Shown piece after piece: positions 9,037-17,198 of a DNA stretch of 64,000 nucleotides (position 1 is its first letter; each line of letters begins with the position of its first letter). Below the pieces are notes generated by a model. That model made no database searches. It was not told the origin of the DNA and was given only the letters and a program-made list of their open reading frames with translations. The position numbers were made by a program, and so were the translations under genes. The stretch is from positions 2,852,001 to 2,916,000 of the forward strand of contig NZ_CP182493.1 in the NCBI RefSeq assembly GCF_052056295.1, read 5' to 3'. Source of the DNA: Catenovulum sp052056295 (GTDB taxonomy: Bacteria > Pseudomonadota > Gammaproteobacteria > Enterobacterales > Alteromonadaceae).

Positions 9037-10151
9037 TGACTTTTACAGCCGCTAAACAGCAACGTGGCATTGCCTTGATCACTGTGTTGTTGATTATTGC
9101 GTTAATCACCATAATCGCTGCTGAAATGGCGGTGCGTTTACAAATGCAAATTAAACGTGTCAGTAATATAGGTAACAACCAACAAGCCTATTGGTATGCG
9201 GTTGGTGGTGAATCTTTAGCAAAACTTGTGTTGGATGAGGCATACAAAGAAGATAACGGCAGGTTGCATTTACAACAGCCGTGGGCAGTTGAAGAAATGA
9301 CTTATCCATTAGAAGGTGGTGCTGTTATTACTGGCTCGATAAAAGATTTATCCAGCTGTTTTAATATTAATGCGGTTACGCGAGTTACCGCGACTATGCA
9401 AAATCAGCAACAACAATTGACTGACGAAGAAATTGCTAATCAAGAAGATGAGCAAGCAGCTGAAGAGCAAAATCAAGACGAGCAAAACACTGGCAACACA
9501 ACTAACAAACAAGCGTTAGATCCAGATCCAGAACAACAATTTAAAGCTTTGTTAGAGCTTGCGGGTATCGATAGTTACGATGCTGAAACTATTAGAGATA
9601 GTGTCGCAGACTGGTTAGATGAAGATTCAAATACCCGAGGTTATGGCGCTGAAGATTATATGTACGAAGCCAAAGTAAGCCCATACTTACCGGCAAATAG
9701 CTGGTTTGTTGATAGATCTGAACTTAGGTTAATTCAAGGTTTTGATACTATGCCTGAAGGTATGCAAAGATTAGATAAGGTAATTGAGCATATTTGTATT
9801 GTGCCTAAAGTTAACGACATGAAGCTGAATGTCAATACAATCAAAGTCGAAGACGCTATTGTTATGGCCGCTATGTTTGATAACAAGTTAACAGAAGCGG
9901 CGGCAAAACAGATTATTGAAAATCGTCCGGATGACGGTTTTCGCGATATCAATGATTTTTGGCAGCAGTCAGAAATCAAAGCTGTTGGTAAAATTTCACA
10001 AAATTTGAAACAACAATTTGTCGTGACCAGTGAGTATTTTCAACTACAAACAAAAACTGAATATAACCAAAGTTTTTTTAATTTAAGCTCGGTCATTGCA
10101 TTAGATAAGCAGGGCAAATTTAACGTCATCGCCCGCAAAATTGGAGTTTAG
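9036..10151 (+). CDS. gspK: Minor pseudopilin GspK (tip subunit)
   Basis: A 371-residue pseudopilin, long as expected for GspK. The processing site is QQRG/IALITVLLII; Thr replaces Glu at mature position 5, which is characteristic of GspK at the fibre tip. The globular part carries the T2SSK helix-hairpin regions (DSVADWLDEDSNTRGYGAEDYMY; NRPDDGFRDINDFW). A Gln/Glu/Asn-rich low-complexity stretch at about residues 124-167 (QQQLTDEEIANQEDEQAAEE) looks like a species-specific loop insertion. Confidence 0.94.
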   Translation: MTFTAAKQQRGIALITVLLIIALITIIAAEMAVRLQMQIKRVSNIGNNQQAYWYAVGGESLAKLVLDEAYKEDNGRLHLQQPWAVEEMTYPLEGGAVITGSIKDLSSCFNINAVTRVTATMQNQQQQLTDEEIANQEDEQAAEEQNQDEQNTGNTTNKQALDPDPEQQFKALLELAGIDSYDAETIRDSVADWLDEDSNTRGYGAEDYMYEAKVSPYLPANSWFVDRSELRLIQGFDTMPEGMQRLDKVIEHICIVPKVNDMKLNVNTIKVEDAIVMAAMFDNKLTEAAAKQIIENRPDDGFRDINDFWQQSEIKAVGKISQNLKQQFVVTSEYFQLQTKTEYNQSFFNLSSVIALDKQGKFNVIARKIGV

Positions 10152-10153
10152 AA

Positions 10154-11404
10154 GTGTCTGAACAATTATTTATTCGGCTCGGTAGTCAAGCAGACGATAC
10201 CATTCATTGGTTAGTTTGGTCTGAGCAAGAGCAAGAAATTATCGCCTCGGGTGAACTTGCCAACAAAGACGATTTGGCCAGCTTACAACAAAGAGCTGGT
10301 GGCCGCAGTGCAACCGTATTTGTGCCTGCGAGCGATATCAAATTACAAAACGTTGAAGTGCCAGCTAAAACCAACCGTCAATTTATTCAGGCAATTCCAT
10401 ATATGTTGGAAGAAGATATTGCCGCAGATGTGGATGAATGTTTTTTTGCAACTGGCAATAAAAGTTTTGATGAAGAAAACGACTGCCATTATTTACAAGT
10501 TGCAGTTATTAGTGAGCAAAAAATTCAAAACTGGTTAGCTTGGTTAACTGAAGCGGGTATTCGTTGTCAAAAAGTATTACCGGACGTTTTAGCACTGCCG
10601 TACCATGAACAAGCTTTATCTGTAATGCAGTTAGGTGAGCAGTGGCTTATTCGTAGTGGCGAATTTGCTGGTATTGCCTGTGAAAAGCAAGAGTTGTTGT
10701 TGTGGTTAGAGTTATTAGCGCCGCAGATAGAAAGCGACGAAGAGCAAACTAATACTAAACTTTATTATTACTCTGCGCTACCACAAGAATTATCTAGTAA
10801 TCCAGCATATGAGCGCATTGAAGCTGAATGTTTACCTGCACTGCAACTGTTAGGGCAGCAAGCTGAAAATGTCAGCATAAATTTACGCCAAGGCCGTTAT
10901 CAGTTTAAAAAAGACAGCAGTAAAAACTTTAAGATTTGGCGAAGTGCCGCAATAGTTGCTGGTGTTGCTTTGGTTATTAACCTAGTTGATAAAGGTTTGA
11001 CTGTACATCAATTAAACCAACAAGCAGATGTTCTTGAACAAAAAATAAAACAAACTTATGTTGCAACTTTCCCTTCAGGTAAAAATTTATCTGTCGCTAT
11101 TATGAAAAAAGAGTTGGGGCGTAAACTTAAACAATTGGGTGGCAGCCAACAACAAGCAGCGTTTTTACCTTTAATTGAAGCAAGTGCCGCGGCGTTTGCA
11201 GAAGTGCCAGATTTAAAACCAGATAATATTCGCTTTGATGCCAAGCGAGGCGAAATTCGTTTAAATGCCAGTGGCAGTAACTTCCAAAGTTTTGAACGAT
11301 TTAAAGCGGCAGCAGAAAAGAATTCCTTATCTATTGAACAAGGTTCGTTGAATAACCAAGGCGACCAGGTTGTTGGCTCTATTAGTATTAAGGGGATGTC
11401 ATGA
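10154..11404 (+). CDS. gspL: Type II secretion inner-membrane protein GspL
   Basis: A 416-residue bitopic protein: cytoplasmic actin-like domain (residues 1-240; LFIRLGSQADDTIHWLVW, VEVPAKTNRQFIQAIPYMLEE), one membrane span near 258-276 (SAAIVAGVALVINLV) and a periplasmic ferredoxin-like domain. It anchors GspE to the membrane and pairs with GspM. The start is GTG at 10154, 2 bases after gspK. Overlaps gspM by ATGA. Confidence 0.94.
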   Translation: MSEQLFIRLGSQADDTIHWLVWSEQEQEIIASGELANKDDLASLQQRAGGRSATVFVPASDIKLQNVEVPAKTNRQFIQAIPYMLEEDIAADVDECFFATGNKSFDEENDCHYLQVAVISEQKIQNWLAWLTEAGIRCQKVLPDVLALPYHEQALSVMQLGEQWLIRSGEFAGIACEKQELLLWLELLAPQIESDEEQTNTKLYYYSALPQELSSNPAYERIEAECLPALQLLGQQAENVSINLRQGRYQFKKDSSKNFKIWRSAAIVAGVALVINLVDKGLTVHQLNQQADVLEQKIKQTYVATFPSGKNLSVAIMKKELGRKLKQLGGSQQQAAFLPLIEASAAAFAEVPDLKPDNIRFDAKRGEIRLNASGSNFQSFERFKAAAEKNSLSIEQGSLNNQGDQVVGSISIKGMS

Positions 11405-11865
11405 AACAGTGGTTTGAAAGTTTAGCCGAACGTGAACAACGTTTAGTGATTGGCGCAACGGTTGTTTTTGCAATCGGCCTGTTTTTTCAACTCATTTGGG
11501 GTCCACTTAATAGCTCATTAGATAAAGCGCAGCAGAATATAAAAAATAAGCAGGCTTTATTACAATGGGTGAGTGAAAAAACCTCTGAATATCAACAGTT
11601 AAAAGGCAATAACAAAGCTTCAGCATCTGGTTCGTTAAACCAAATTGTAAATACCGCAGCTCGCCAAGCGGGTATTTCAATTGCGCGTATGCAACCACAA
11701 GGTGAATCTTTACAAGTACAAATTGATGAAGTGGAATTTAATGCATTCGTGCGCTGGATAGCTTCTTTGGTACAGAATAAAGGTTTAACCATTGAAAGTT
11801 TAGACGTTACAGCGACAGACAGAAATGGTGCTGTACGGGTTAGAAGATTGCAGGTAACTAAATAA
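11401..11865 (+). CDS. gspM: Type II secretion inner-membrane protein GspM
   Basis: A 154-residue protein: short cytoplasmic N-terminus with the GspM signature WFESLAEREQRLV, a membrane span at about 17-36 and a periplasmic ferredoxin-like domain. It stabilises GspL. Start and stop overlap gspL (ATGA) and gspN (TAATG). Confidence 0.94.
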   Translation: MKQWFESLAEREQRLVIGATVVFAIGLFFQLIWGPLNSSLDKAQQNIKNKQALLQWVSEKTSEYQQLKGNNKASASGSLNQIVNTAARQAGISIARMQPQGESLQVQIDEVEFNAFVRWIASLVQNKGLTIESLDVTATDRNGAVRVRRLQVTK

Positions 11866-12620
11866 TGAAACAATGGATAGGTCGAATTACATGGGCTTTG
11901 TTGGCGTACTTGGTATTTTTAATTGCTACTATTCCTGCTCATTTAATTACTCCACAACTGCCAAAAGTTAAAAACTTACAGCTAGGCAATGTTTCTGGCA
12001 CCATTTGGCAAGGTCAGATGGATATGTTGCAGTACGACAAAGTATTGTTGAAAGACGTTAAATGGCAAATTAGTTTTCTGTCGTTATTGACTGGTAAAGT
12101 ATCGGCGGATATTGAATTTGGTCACCCGCGTAAACTGTTAGAGCCGCAAGGGAGTTTGGTTGCTCAAGCTGGTTTTTCAAGCGCCGTGTTAAAAGACATT
12201 AAGGTTAAATTACCGGCTGATTTGATTGCCCAACAAGTGAATATTCCTTTTCCTGTAGTTGCCAGTGGTTTGGTGGAAGCAAACTTGCCTGTAGTTGAAG
12301 CGGGCAAACCTGTTTGTGGTCAGCTTGACGGCACTATTAATTGGCGTATGGCGTCGGTTGAAGCTATGAACAACCGTTTTAATTATGGTGATATCACGGC
12401 TAAATTAAGCTGTGATAATGGTGCTGCTCAGGCGTTGGTTTCGGGCAATAAAGATATTTTAGAAATCGATTTGAAGGGCCGTTTAAACACTATGAAAAAC
12501 TATGCGATAGGTGGTTATGTGGCGCTTGGGCCTAAAGCGGATAAAGCTTTACAAGGAGCAATTCAGTTTTTGGGTAACCCAGATTCTGAAGGTCGTTATC
12601 AAATTAAATTTAGTCAGTAA
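11865..12620 (+). CDS. gspN: Type II secretion protein GspN
   Basis: A 251-residue protein with one N-terminal membrane span (ITWALLAYLVFLIATIPA) and a periplasmic beta-rich domain (VSGTIWQGQMDML; VCGQLDGTINWRM). GspN is present only in some type II systems and its exact role is not settled. It is the last gsp gene of the run; no gspO or gspS is nearby. Confidence 0.92.
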   Translation: MKQWIGRITWALLAYLVFLIATIPAHLITPQLPKVKNLQLGNVSGTIWQGQMDMLQYDKVLLKDVKWQISFLSLLTGKVSADIEFGHPRKLLEPQGSLVAQAGFSSAVLKDIKVKLPADLIAQQVNIPFPVVASGLVEANLPVVEAGKPVCGQLDGTINWRMASVEAMNNRFNYGDITAKLSCDNGAAQALVSGNKDILEIDLKGRLNTMKNYAIGGYVALGPKADKALQGAIQFLGNPDSEGRYQIKFSQ

Positions 12621-12712
12621 CTGAACTTTAGCTTTAGTTAGCAGCCTCAAGCATATATTTGTGTGTGCTTGGCTGCGATGACTTGAGTAGCCTGCAAGAA
12701 AGGAGTGTTTGT

Positions 12713-12943
12713 ATGCTAAGTATTAAATTTAGTCAAAAGTTGTTGCTGGTTGTATTGCTCTTGTCTGCGACCGGTTGTAGTTATCAGCAAGCTTATCATG
12801 GAATGCAAGACGCTGGTAAGCAGCAACACTGCCGCGATATTATCGATGAAGCTGAGCGCGCCAAATGCGAGCAAAATTTTGATAAGGATTATGATACTTA
12901 TAAAAAGCAGCGTGAGGCTGTGATGCAGGGCGAGCGTGAATAG
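12713..12943 (+). CDS. Small lipoprotein of unknown function downstream of gspN
   Basis: The 76-residue frame starts at an ATG at 12713 with AGGAG at 12701-12705, 7 bases before it. It has a lipoprotein signal ending LLLSATGC (lipobox ATGC) and a short charged mature part with two cysteines (QQHCRDIIDEAERAKCEQNF) and a Tyr/Lys-rich end. Longer upstream frames lack a ribosome site. The 92-bp gap after gspN makes operon membership uncertain. It is too short and unlike a typical GspS/AspS pilotin to be called one, though position and lipidation invite the comparison. Confidence 0.72.
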   Translation: MLSIKFSQKLLLVVLLLSATGCSYQQAYHGMQDAGKQQHCRDIIDEAERAKCEQNFDKDYDTYKKQREAVMQGERE

Positions 12944-13036
12944 TCATAGGTTAGTTCATTGCTGCCAACTGCTAATTCTCAAATTGAGCGTTAAGCAACT
13001 AGCGCTTAGACTTTGTGGTAAAAAACTCGAAAGCTA

Positions 13037-13134
13037 AATGGAATATTGCTCGCAAAATCGCTTTAAACTCAATCCCTGAGTCGCTCGCACAAAACATCCA
13101 TGTTTTGTGAAGTTTTGCTCCCAATACTTCCATT
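13037..13134 (-). repeat. GGA-hairpin structured element, type A, copy 1
   Basis: Read on the minus strand. The outer arms (AATGGAAGTATTGGGAGC with GCGAGCAATATTCCATT, plus GCAAAA with TTTTGC) pair almost fully. Inside are hairpin 1 with 8-bp arms ACAAAACA/TGTTTTGT and loop TGGA, the spacer GCGAGCG, hairpin 2 with arms ACTCA/TGAGT around GGGAT, and a junction ending AAAGCGA. It has the same architecture as the other five full copies, with different stem sequences from types B and C. Confidence 0.8.
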
Positions 13135-13198
13135 CATCTTTATAACATTGGTGTCGCTGGTTGTCTCTTGCCGCGATAAATTAGTTTGATAAAAGTCT

Positions 13199-13240
13199 AC
13201 TCGATTACTGATTTTCTAAAACTTCAAACGTCTTGGACGA
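13199..13240 (+). repeat. Truncated GGA-hairpin element, type B left half, copy 1
   Basis: Identical or nearly so to the left arm and first half of hairpin 1 of the complete element at 14053-14151 (ACTCGATTACTGATTTTC, AAAACTTC, AAACGTC, TTGGACGA). The right side of hairpin 1 and everything beyond is replaced by unrelated sequence, so it cannot form the full fold. Confidence 0.75.
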
Positions 13241-13327
13241 ATTGATTGTACGAGCTGCAAGTTCGAGTCTTTAGGGGCTTAGCAGTTGTCAATTCACCAA
13301 ACGCTTCAAGCAGGGCGCAATATGCCC

Positions 13328-13440
13328 AAAATTACTAGAACATAGCTTTCGCAAAACCGCTGTGAATACAGTCCATGTACGCTTCGCTTTTTCATCCCTG
13401 AAAAAGAAATTTTGCTCTAAGTTATTGTTCTATTAATTTT
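13328..13440 (-). repeat. GGA-hairpin structured element, type C, copy 1
   Basis: Minus-strand reading. The outer arms 13328-13356 and 13410-13440 pair over about 27 positions. Hairpin 1 has 7-bp arms TTTTTCA/TGAAAAA with loop GGGA; the spacer is GCGAAGC; hairpin 2 has arms GTACA/TGTAT around TGGAC; the junction is TCACAGCGG. The conserved junction and loop pattern matches types A and B although all the stems differ. Confidence 0.8.
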
Positions 13441-13536
13441 TCTTATAGTTTTGCTGTTCGGTTCATAGCCTCCCGCTGCTAACCCCATAATTAAGCAATC
13501 TGCGCTTAGACTTTGTAGTAAATAATTCGAAAGCCA

Positions 13537-13634
13537 AATGGAATATTGCTCGCAAAATCGCTTTAAACTCAATCCCTGAGCCGCTCGCACAAAACATCCA
13601 TGTTTTGTGAAGTTTTGCTCCCAACACTTCCATT
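13537..13634 (-). repeat. GGA-hairpin structured element, type A, copy 2
   Basis: Second-unit copy of the type A element, 500 bp after copy 1. Same outer arms and both GGA hairpins on the minus strand, with a few substitutions (for example CAACACTTCC for CAATACTTCC in one outer arm). Confidence 0.8.
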
Positions 13635-13698
13635 CATCTTTATAACATTGGTGTCGCTGGTTGTCTCTTGCCGCGATAAATTAGTTTGATAAAAGTCT

Positions 13699-13740
13699 AC
13701 TCGATTAGTGATTTTCTAAAACTTCAAACGTCTTGGACGA
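13699..13740 (+). repeat. Truncated GGA-hairpin element, type B left half, copy 2
   Basis: Second-unit copy of the truncated type B left half, with the same breakpoint after TTGGACGA. The shared breakpoint shows the truncation predates duplication of the 500-bp unit. Confidence 0.72.
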
Positions 13741-13829
13741 ATTGATTGTACGAGCTGCAAGTTCGAGTCTTTAGGGGCTTAGCAGTTGCAGTCAATTCAC
13801 CAAAAGCTCAAGCCGGGCGCAATATGCCC

Positions 13830-13942
13830 AAAATTACTAGAACATAACTTTCGCAAAACCGCTGTGAATACAGTCCATGTACGCTTCGCTTTTTCATCCC
13901 TGAAAAAGAAATTTTGCTCTAAGTTATTGTTCTATTAATTTT
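13830..13942 (-). repeat. GGA-hairpin structured element, type C, copy 2
   Basis: Second-unit copy of the type C element. Outer arms 13830-13858 and 13912-13942 pair. Both GGA hairpins are conserved. Confidence 0.8.
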
Positions 13943-14052
13943 TCTTAGAGTTGTGCTGTTCGGTTCATTGTCTCCAACTCCTAATCCCCCAAATTTGATA
14001 TTTGAGTCGCTGATCGCTTTCTTGCCGCGATAAATAAGTTTGATAAAAGTCT

Positions 14053-14151
14053 ACTCGATTACTAATTTTCTAAAACTTCAAACGTCTTGGACGACGTTTG
14101 GGAGCGTCCAAGGATGGATTCACAGCGATTTTTGAAAATTATGTAACGAGT
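14053..14151 (+). repeat. GGA-hairpin structured element, type B, complete copy
   Basis: Plus-strand reading. Outer arms ACTCGATTACTAATTTTC (14053-14070) and GAAAATTATGTAACGAGT (14134-14151) pair with single-base bulges. Hairpin 1 is AAACGTC/GACGTTT around TTGGAC; the spacer is GGGAGCG; hairpin 2 is TCCA/TGGA around AGGA; the junction is TTCACAGCGA. The internal part is about 90 percent identical by eye to the copy at 49602-49672, 35 kb away. Confidence 0.82.
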
Positions 14152-14681
14152 GGGCTTGATTGCACTGCCTGTGAAATCACTTAATACCGAATAACATTTT
14201 TGCGAAAAGTAAAATATTTCGATGAGAAAAAAGAAAAGCAGCGTCATCACACACATTGACACTGCTTTTGGGATCGTCCATTTAGAATGTATACAGGCCA
14301 ATTCCGTATAGCTTCATTCGAGGTAGGCGCACTAACACACATTTTGCACTACAAACATACATAGGGTTTACCAAGCAACAGCCTCACACATTTGCCGTTG
14401 TTGATAGCTTTCAGTCTAGTCGACTTTAAATTGAATACCAGTAGCTTGTATAACTTATTAAACCTTTGTTTAAATTTCTAGATGTTTTGTCTGTGAATGG
14501 AATTGGGTTTAATTGATTGTTTTTAAATGGATATTTATCGATTGTTGTAAAATTAACTAGACTTATTTTGACGTTTTTCTTACGAAAAAATGGGCGATCT
14601 CTTACAAAGATAATTTAGACTTTTTCATCTCATTCGGTAGACTCGCATCTCAATAAAACACATTGTCGAGAAAGTTTTAAC
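14152..14681. other. Gene-free stretch upstream of hrpB
   Basis: About 530 bp, very A+T-rich toward hrpB. I see no convincing coding frame; a 79-residue minus-strand frame at 14062-14301 overlaps the repeat and resembles nothing known. AAAGCAG (about 14235) and CTGCTTTT (about 14270) could form a weak hairpin. The hrpB promoter should lie here but no clear -35/-10 pair stands out. Confidence 0.5.
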
Positions 14682-17198
14682 TTGTTACCCATCCAACAAC
14701 ATTTAACTGAACTACAAAGATTATTAGCCAACCACAAGAGTTTGGTATTACAAGCAGAGCCTGGTGCGGGTAAATCGACTGCTGTACCGCTGGCTTTATT
14801 GCAAGCGCCTTGGCTGGTGGACAAAAAAATAGTTATGTTGGAGCCTCGCAGAGTTGCTGCTAAATCTATTGCGTATTACCTATCGAGCCAATTGGGCGAA
14901 AAGGTTGGGCAGACGGTTGGTTATCAGGTGCGTAACGAGCACAAAATTTCACAGCACACTCGTTTAGAAATTGTCACCGAAGGTGTATTAACCAGAAGAT
15001 TGCAAAACGATCCTGAGCTTGCCGACATAGGATTAATTATTTTTGACGAGTTTCACGAGCGCTCAATACATGCTGATTTAGCGTTAATGTTGGCGCTTGA
15101 AGTACAAGAAGCTTATCGCGATGATTTAAAACTCTTGGTTATGTCAGCAACCATAGATACTGCGCAAATTTCTGCTTATTTAGGTGATGCACCTGTTATG
15201 CAAGTGGCAGGACGAATTTTTCCGGTTGAGCTGGCATATGCTGGTAAAGCAAGTGGCTACTTGGCTGAGCATGTGGTCAAACAACTACAATATGTTTTAA
15301 CAGATTCTACTGGTGATGTTTTGGTCTTTTTACCAGGCCAAGCTGACATTAAACGCTGCATCCAGTTAGCCACAGAAAAGTTAGAGCAAGCAGTTGAGTT
15401 ACTACCTTTGTACGGCGCATTGCCACTCGCACAGCAAGAATTAGTCCTTAGAAAGCCAACAACATCCAAAGCGCGGCGAGTTATTTTTGCAACTAATATT
15501 GCTGAAACTAGTTTAACGATTGAAGGTATAACCGCTGTTATCGATTCTGGTTTAGAAAAAGTTTTAACTTATGATGCTAAAAGTGGTTTATCTCGTTTAG
15601 ATACTGGGCATATCTCCAAAGCGTCGGCTAAACAAAGAGCTGGCCGGGCAGGGCGTGTACAGGCGGGTAGGTGTATTCGTTTGTGGAGCGAAGCTGAGCA
15701 ACATGCATTAGCTGAATTTCAAAGTGAAGAAGTCGCTTGTACAGATTTAGCCAACCTAGTTTTAGAATTGGCTGCTTGGGGCATAACTGATTTTGCCGAT
15801 GTAAACTGGTTAACACCACCACCTAAATTGCACTATCAATTAGCCTGCGAGCTAAATCAACAGCTAAATTTGCTTGATAAAAACAACAAAATCACCGCGC
15901 AAGGCCGGCAAGCGTTAACTTTTGGCTTAGAGCCAAGATTAGCCAGTATGTTATTACGATGTCAGTCGGATATTGAAAAAAACATAGGTTGTTTATTGGC
16001 AGCGCTGTTGTCGGAACGCGATATTTTAATCAATGCTGATTCGTCTGATATTAGCCAAAGGTTGTTATTGTTAATTGATTATGCGCAAGATAAACAAGCA
16101 GCACGAGCGAGTGTGAGGTTTAACCAAAATACCGTTAGTCAGGTATTAACCTTAGCGCGTGCTTTTGCACAAAAACTCTCGACGAAGTTGGATGTAAGTA
16201 AGTTGACCTTAGCGGAAATCCAGCAATACGCAGGTTTATTATTGTTGCACGCTTACCCAGACAGATTAGCCAAATTACGCGGTACAACTAATAGCGCAAA
16301 TACATATTTATTAGCCAATGGCCGTGGTGTTAGTTTGCGTGAATCAGATGCCATGTTAGGGCAAACTTGGTTGGTTGTATGTGACTGTGATGGTAAAAAT
16401 AAAGATGGGGTAATTTTTGTTTGTGGGCAAATATCACAAGCTCAAATTGACAGCGTGCTAACAGATAAGTTGGTTGAACAAAGCCATTACCGATTAGATG
16501 ATAAAAAAGAAGCGGTAATTGGCCGACGCACTAAGCGTTATGGCGCGATTGTTTTATCTGAACAAAATTTAAGTCAAATACCAGCGGATGAGTTTAGTAG
16601 CTGTGTAAAAGACATAGTGCAAACCCAAGGCTTAACTTTTTTAAACTGGACAAATCGCTGCCAAGCTTGGTTGCAAAGAGCACAGTGGTTAGCCGGATTG
16701 TCAGATGAGTTTCCGCCAATATCGTCTGAATATTTAATTGAGCAAATAGACAATTGGCTGCTGCCGTATATCAACAAAATAACCAGTATCAAGCAGCTCA
16801 AACAGTTTGATATTTTTGATTTGCTGGTGGCGAATTTAACTTGGGAGCAACAGCAATTATTACAACAACACGCGCCTGAGAGTTATCAAACGCCGAGCGG
16901 AAAAACTGTACCGATTATCTATGACGAGGCGCAAGGGCCAACCGTGTCGGTTATTTTGCAAGAAATGTTTGGTCAGCTTGAATCGCCCAAACTCGCTAAT
17001 GGTCAAGTGCCACTGAGGTTTGAATTGTTGTCACCTGCGCGCAGACCGATTCAAACTACCAGTGATCTGGCTAATTTTTGGCGCAGTTCTTATTTTGATG
17101 TGGCTAAAGAGATGCGCGGGCGCTATCCAAAACATCGCTGGCCAGAGAAGCCATTGGAAGAAAAGCCGGGACGTTCAATTAAGCATAAGCAGAATTAA
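14682..17198 (+). CDS. hrpB: ATP-dependent helicase HrpB (DEAH family)
   Basis: An 838-residue protein of the expected HrpB length. The N-terminal helicase core has Walker A AEPGAGKST (about residues 25-33), DEFHER (motif II) and MSATID (motif III). A second RecA domain has IFATNIAETSLTI and KQRAGRAGRVQAGRC. An HA2-type region and the HrpB C-terminal domain (SPARRPIQTTSDLANFWRSSY, GRYPKHRWPE) follow. Its biological role is poorly defined. The start is TTG at 14682. It ends 4 bases into the convergent EAL gene. Confidence 0.95.
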   Translation: MLPIQQHLTELQRLLANHKSLVLQAEPGAGKSTAVPLALLQAPWLVDKKIVMLEPRRVAAKSIAYYLSSQLGEKVGQTVGYQVRNEHKISQHTRLEIVTEGVLTRRLQNDPELADIGLIIFDEFHERSIHADLALMLALEVQEAYRDDLKLLVMSATIDTAQISAYLGDAPVMQVAGRIFPVELAYAGKASGYLAEHVVKQLQYVLTDSTGDVLVFLPGQADIKRCIQLATEKLEQAVELLPLYGALPLAQQELVLRKPTTSKARRVIFATNIAETSLTIEGITAVIDSGLEKVLTYDAKSGLSRLDTGHISKASAKQRAGRAGRVQAGRCIRLWSEAEQHALAEFQSEEVACTDLANLVLELAAWGITDFADVNWLTPPPKLHYQLACELNQQLNLLDKNNKITAQGRQALTFGLEPRLASMLLRCQSDIEKNIGCLLAALLSERDILINADSSDISQRLLLLIDYAQDKQAARASVRFNQNTVSQVLTLARAFAQKLSTKLDVSKLTLAEIQQYAGLLLLHAYPDRLAKLRGTTNSANTYLLANGRGVSLRESDAMLGQTWLVVCDCDGKNKDGVIFVCGQISQAQIDSVLTDKLVEQSHYRLDDKKEAVIGRRTKRYGAIVLSEQNLSQIPADEFSSCVKDIVQTQGLTFLNWTNRCQAWLQRAQWLAGLSDEFPPISSEYLIEQIDNWLLPYINKITSIKQLKQFDIFDLLVANLTWEQQQLLQQHAPESYQTPSGKTVPIIYDEAQGPTVSVILQEMFGQLESPKLANGQVPLRFELLSPARRPIQTTSDLANFWRSSYFDVAKEMRGRYPKHRWPEKPLEEKPGRSIKHKQN

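Larger units (their letters stand above)
12954..14151. repeat. Tandem array: two full ~500-bp units plus a truncated third
   Basis: The same sequence recurs with a period of about 502-507 bp. Landmarks: GTTCAT at 12954, 13461 and 13963; GCGCTTAGAC at 13002 and 13502; AAATGGAATATTGC at 13036 and 13536; AAAATTACTAGAACATA at 13328 and 13830. Units 1 and 2 differ by scattered substitutions and small indels. The third unit lacks about 190 bp internally and ends in a complete structured element (14053-14151). No coding frame of note is present on either strand. Each full unit contains two complete copies and one truncated copy of the GGA-hairpin element described separately. Confidence 0.9.

Noticed and set aside
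13255..13285. GTTCGAGTC, like the T-loop of a tRNA, in each 500-bp repeat unit
   Set aside because: No acceptor, D or anticodon stems can be drawn around it; the flanking bases do not pair as a T-stem.
14062..14301. 79-residue minus-strand frame in the gene-free region
   Set aside because: It runs through the structured repeat element and resembles no known protein; A+T-rich sequence with chance open frame.
12944..14681. CRISPR array or integron cassette array as explanation for the repeats
   Set aside because: The repeats are about 500 bp, not 30-bp repeats with spacers; there are no cas or integrase genes, no cassette ORFs and no RYYYAAC/GTTRRRY core pairs at the element ends.
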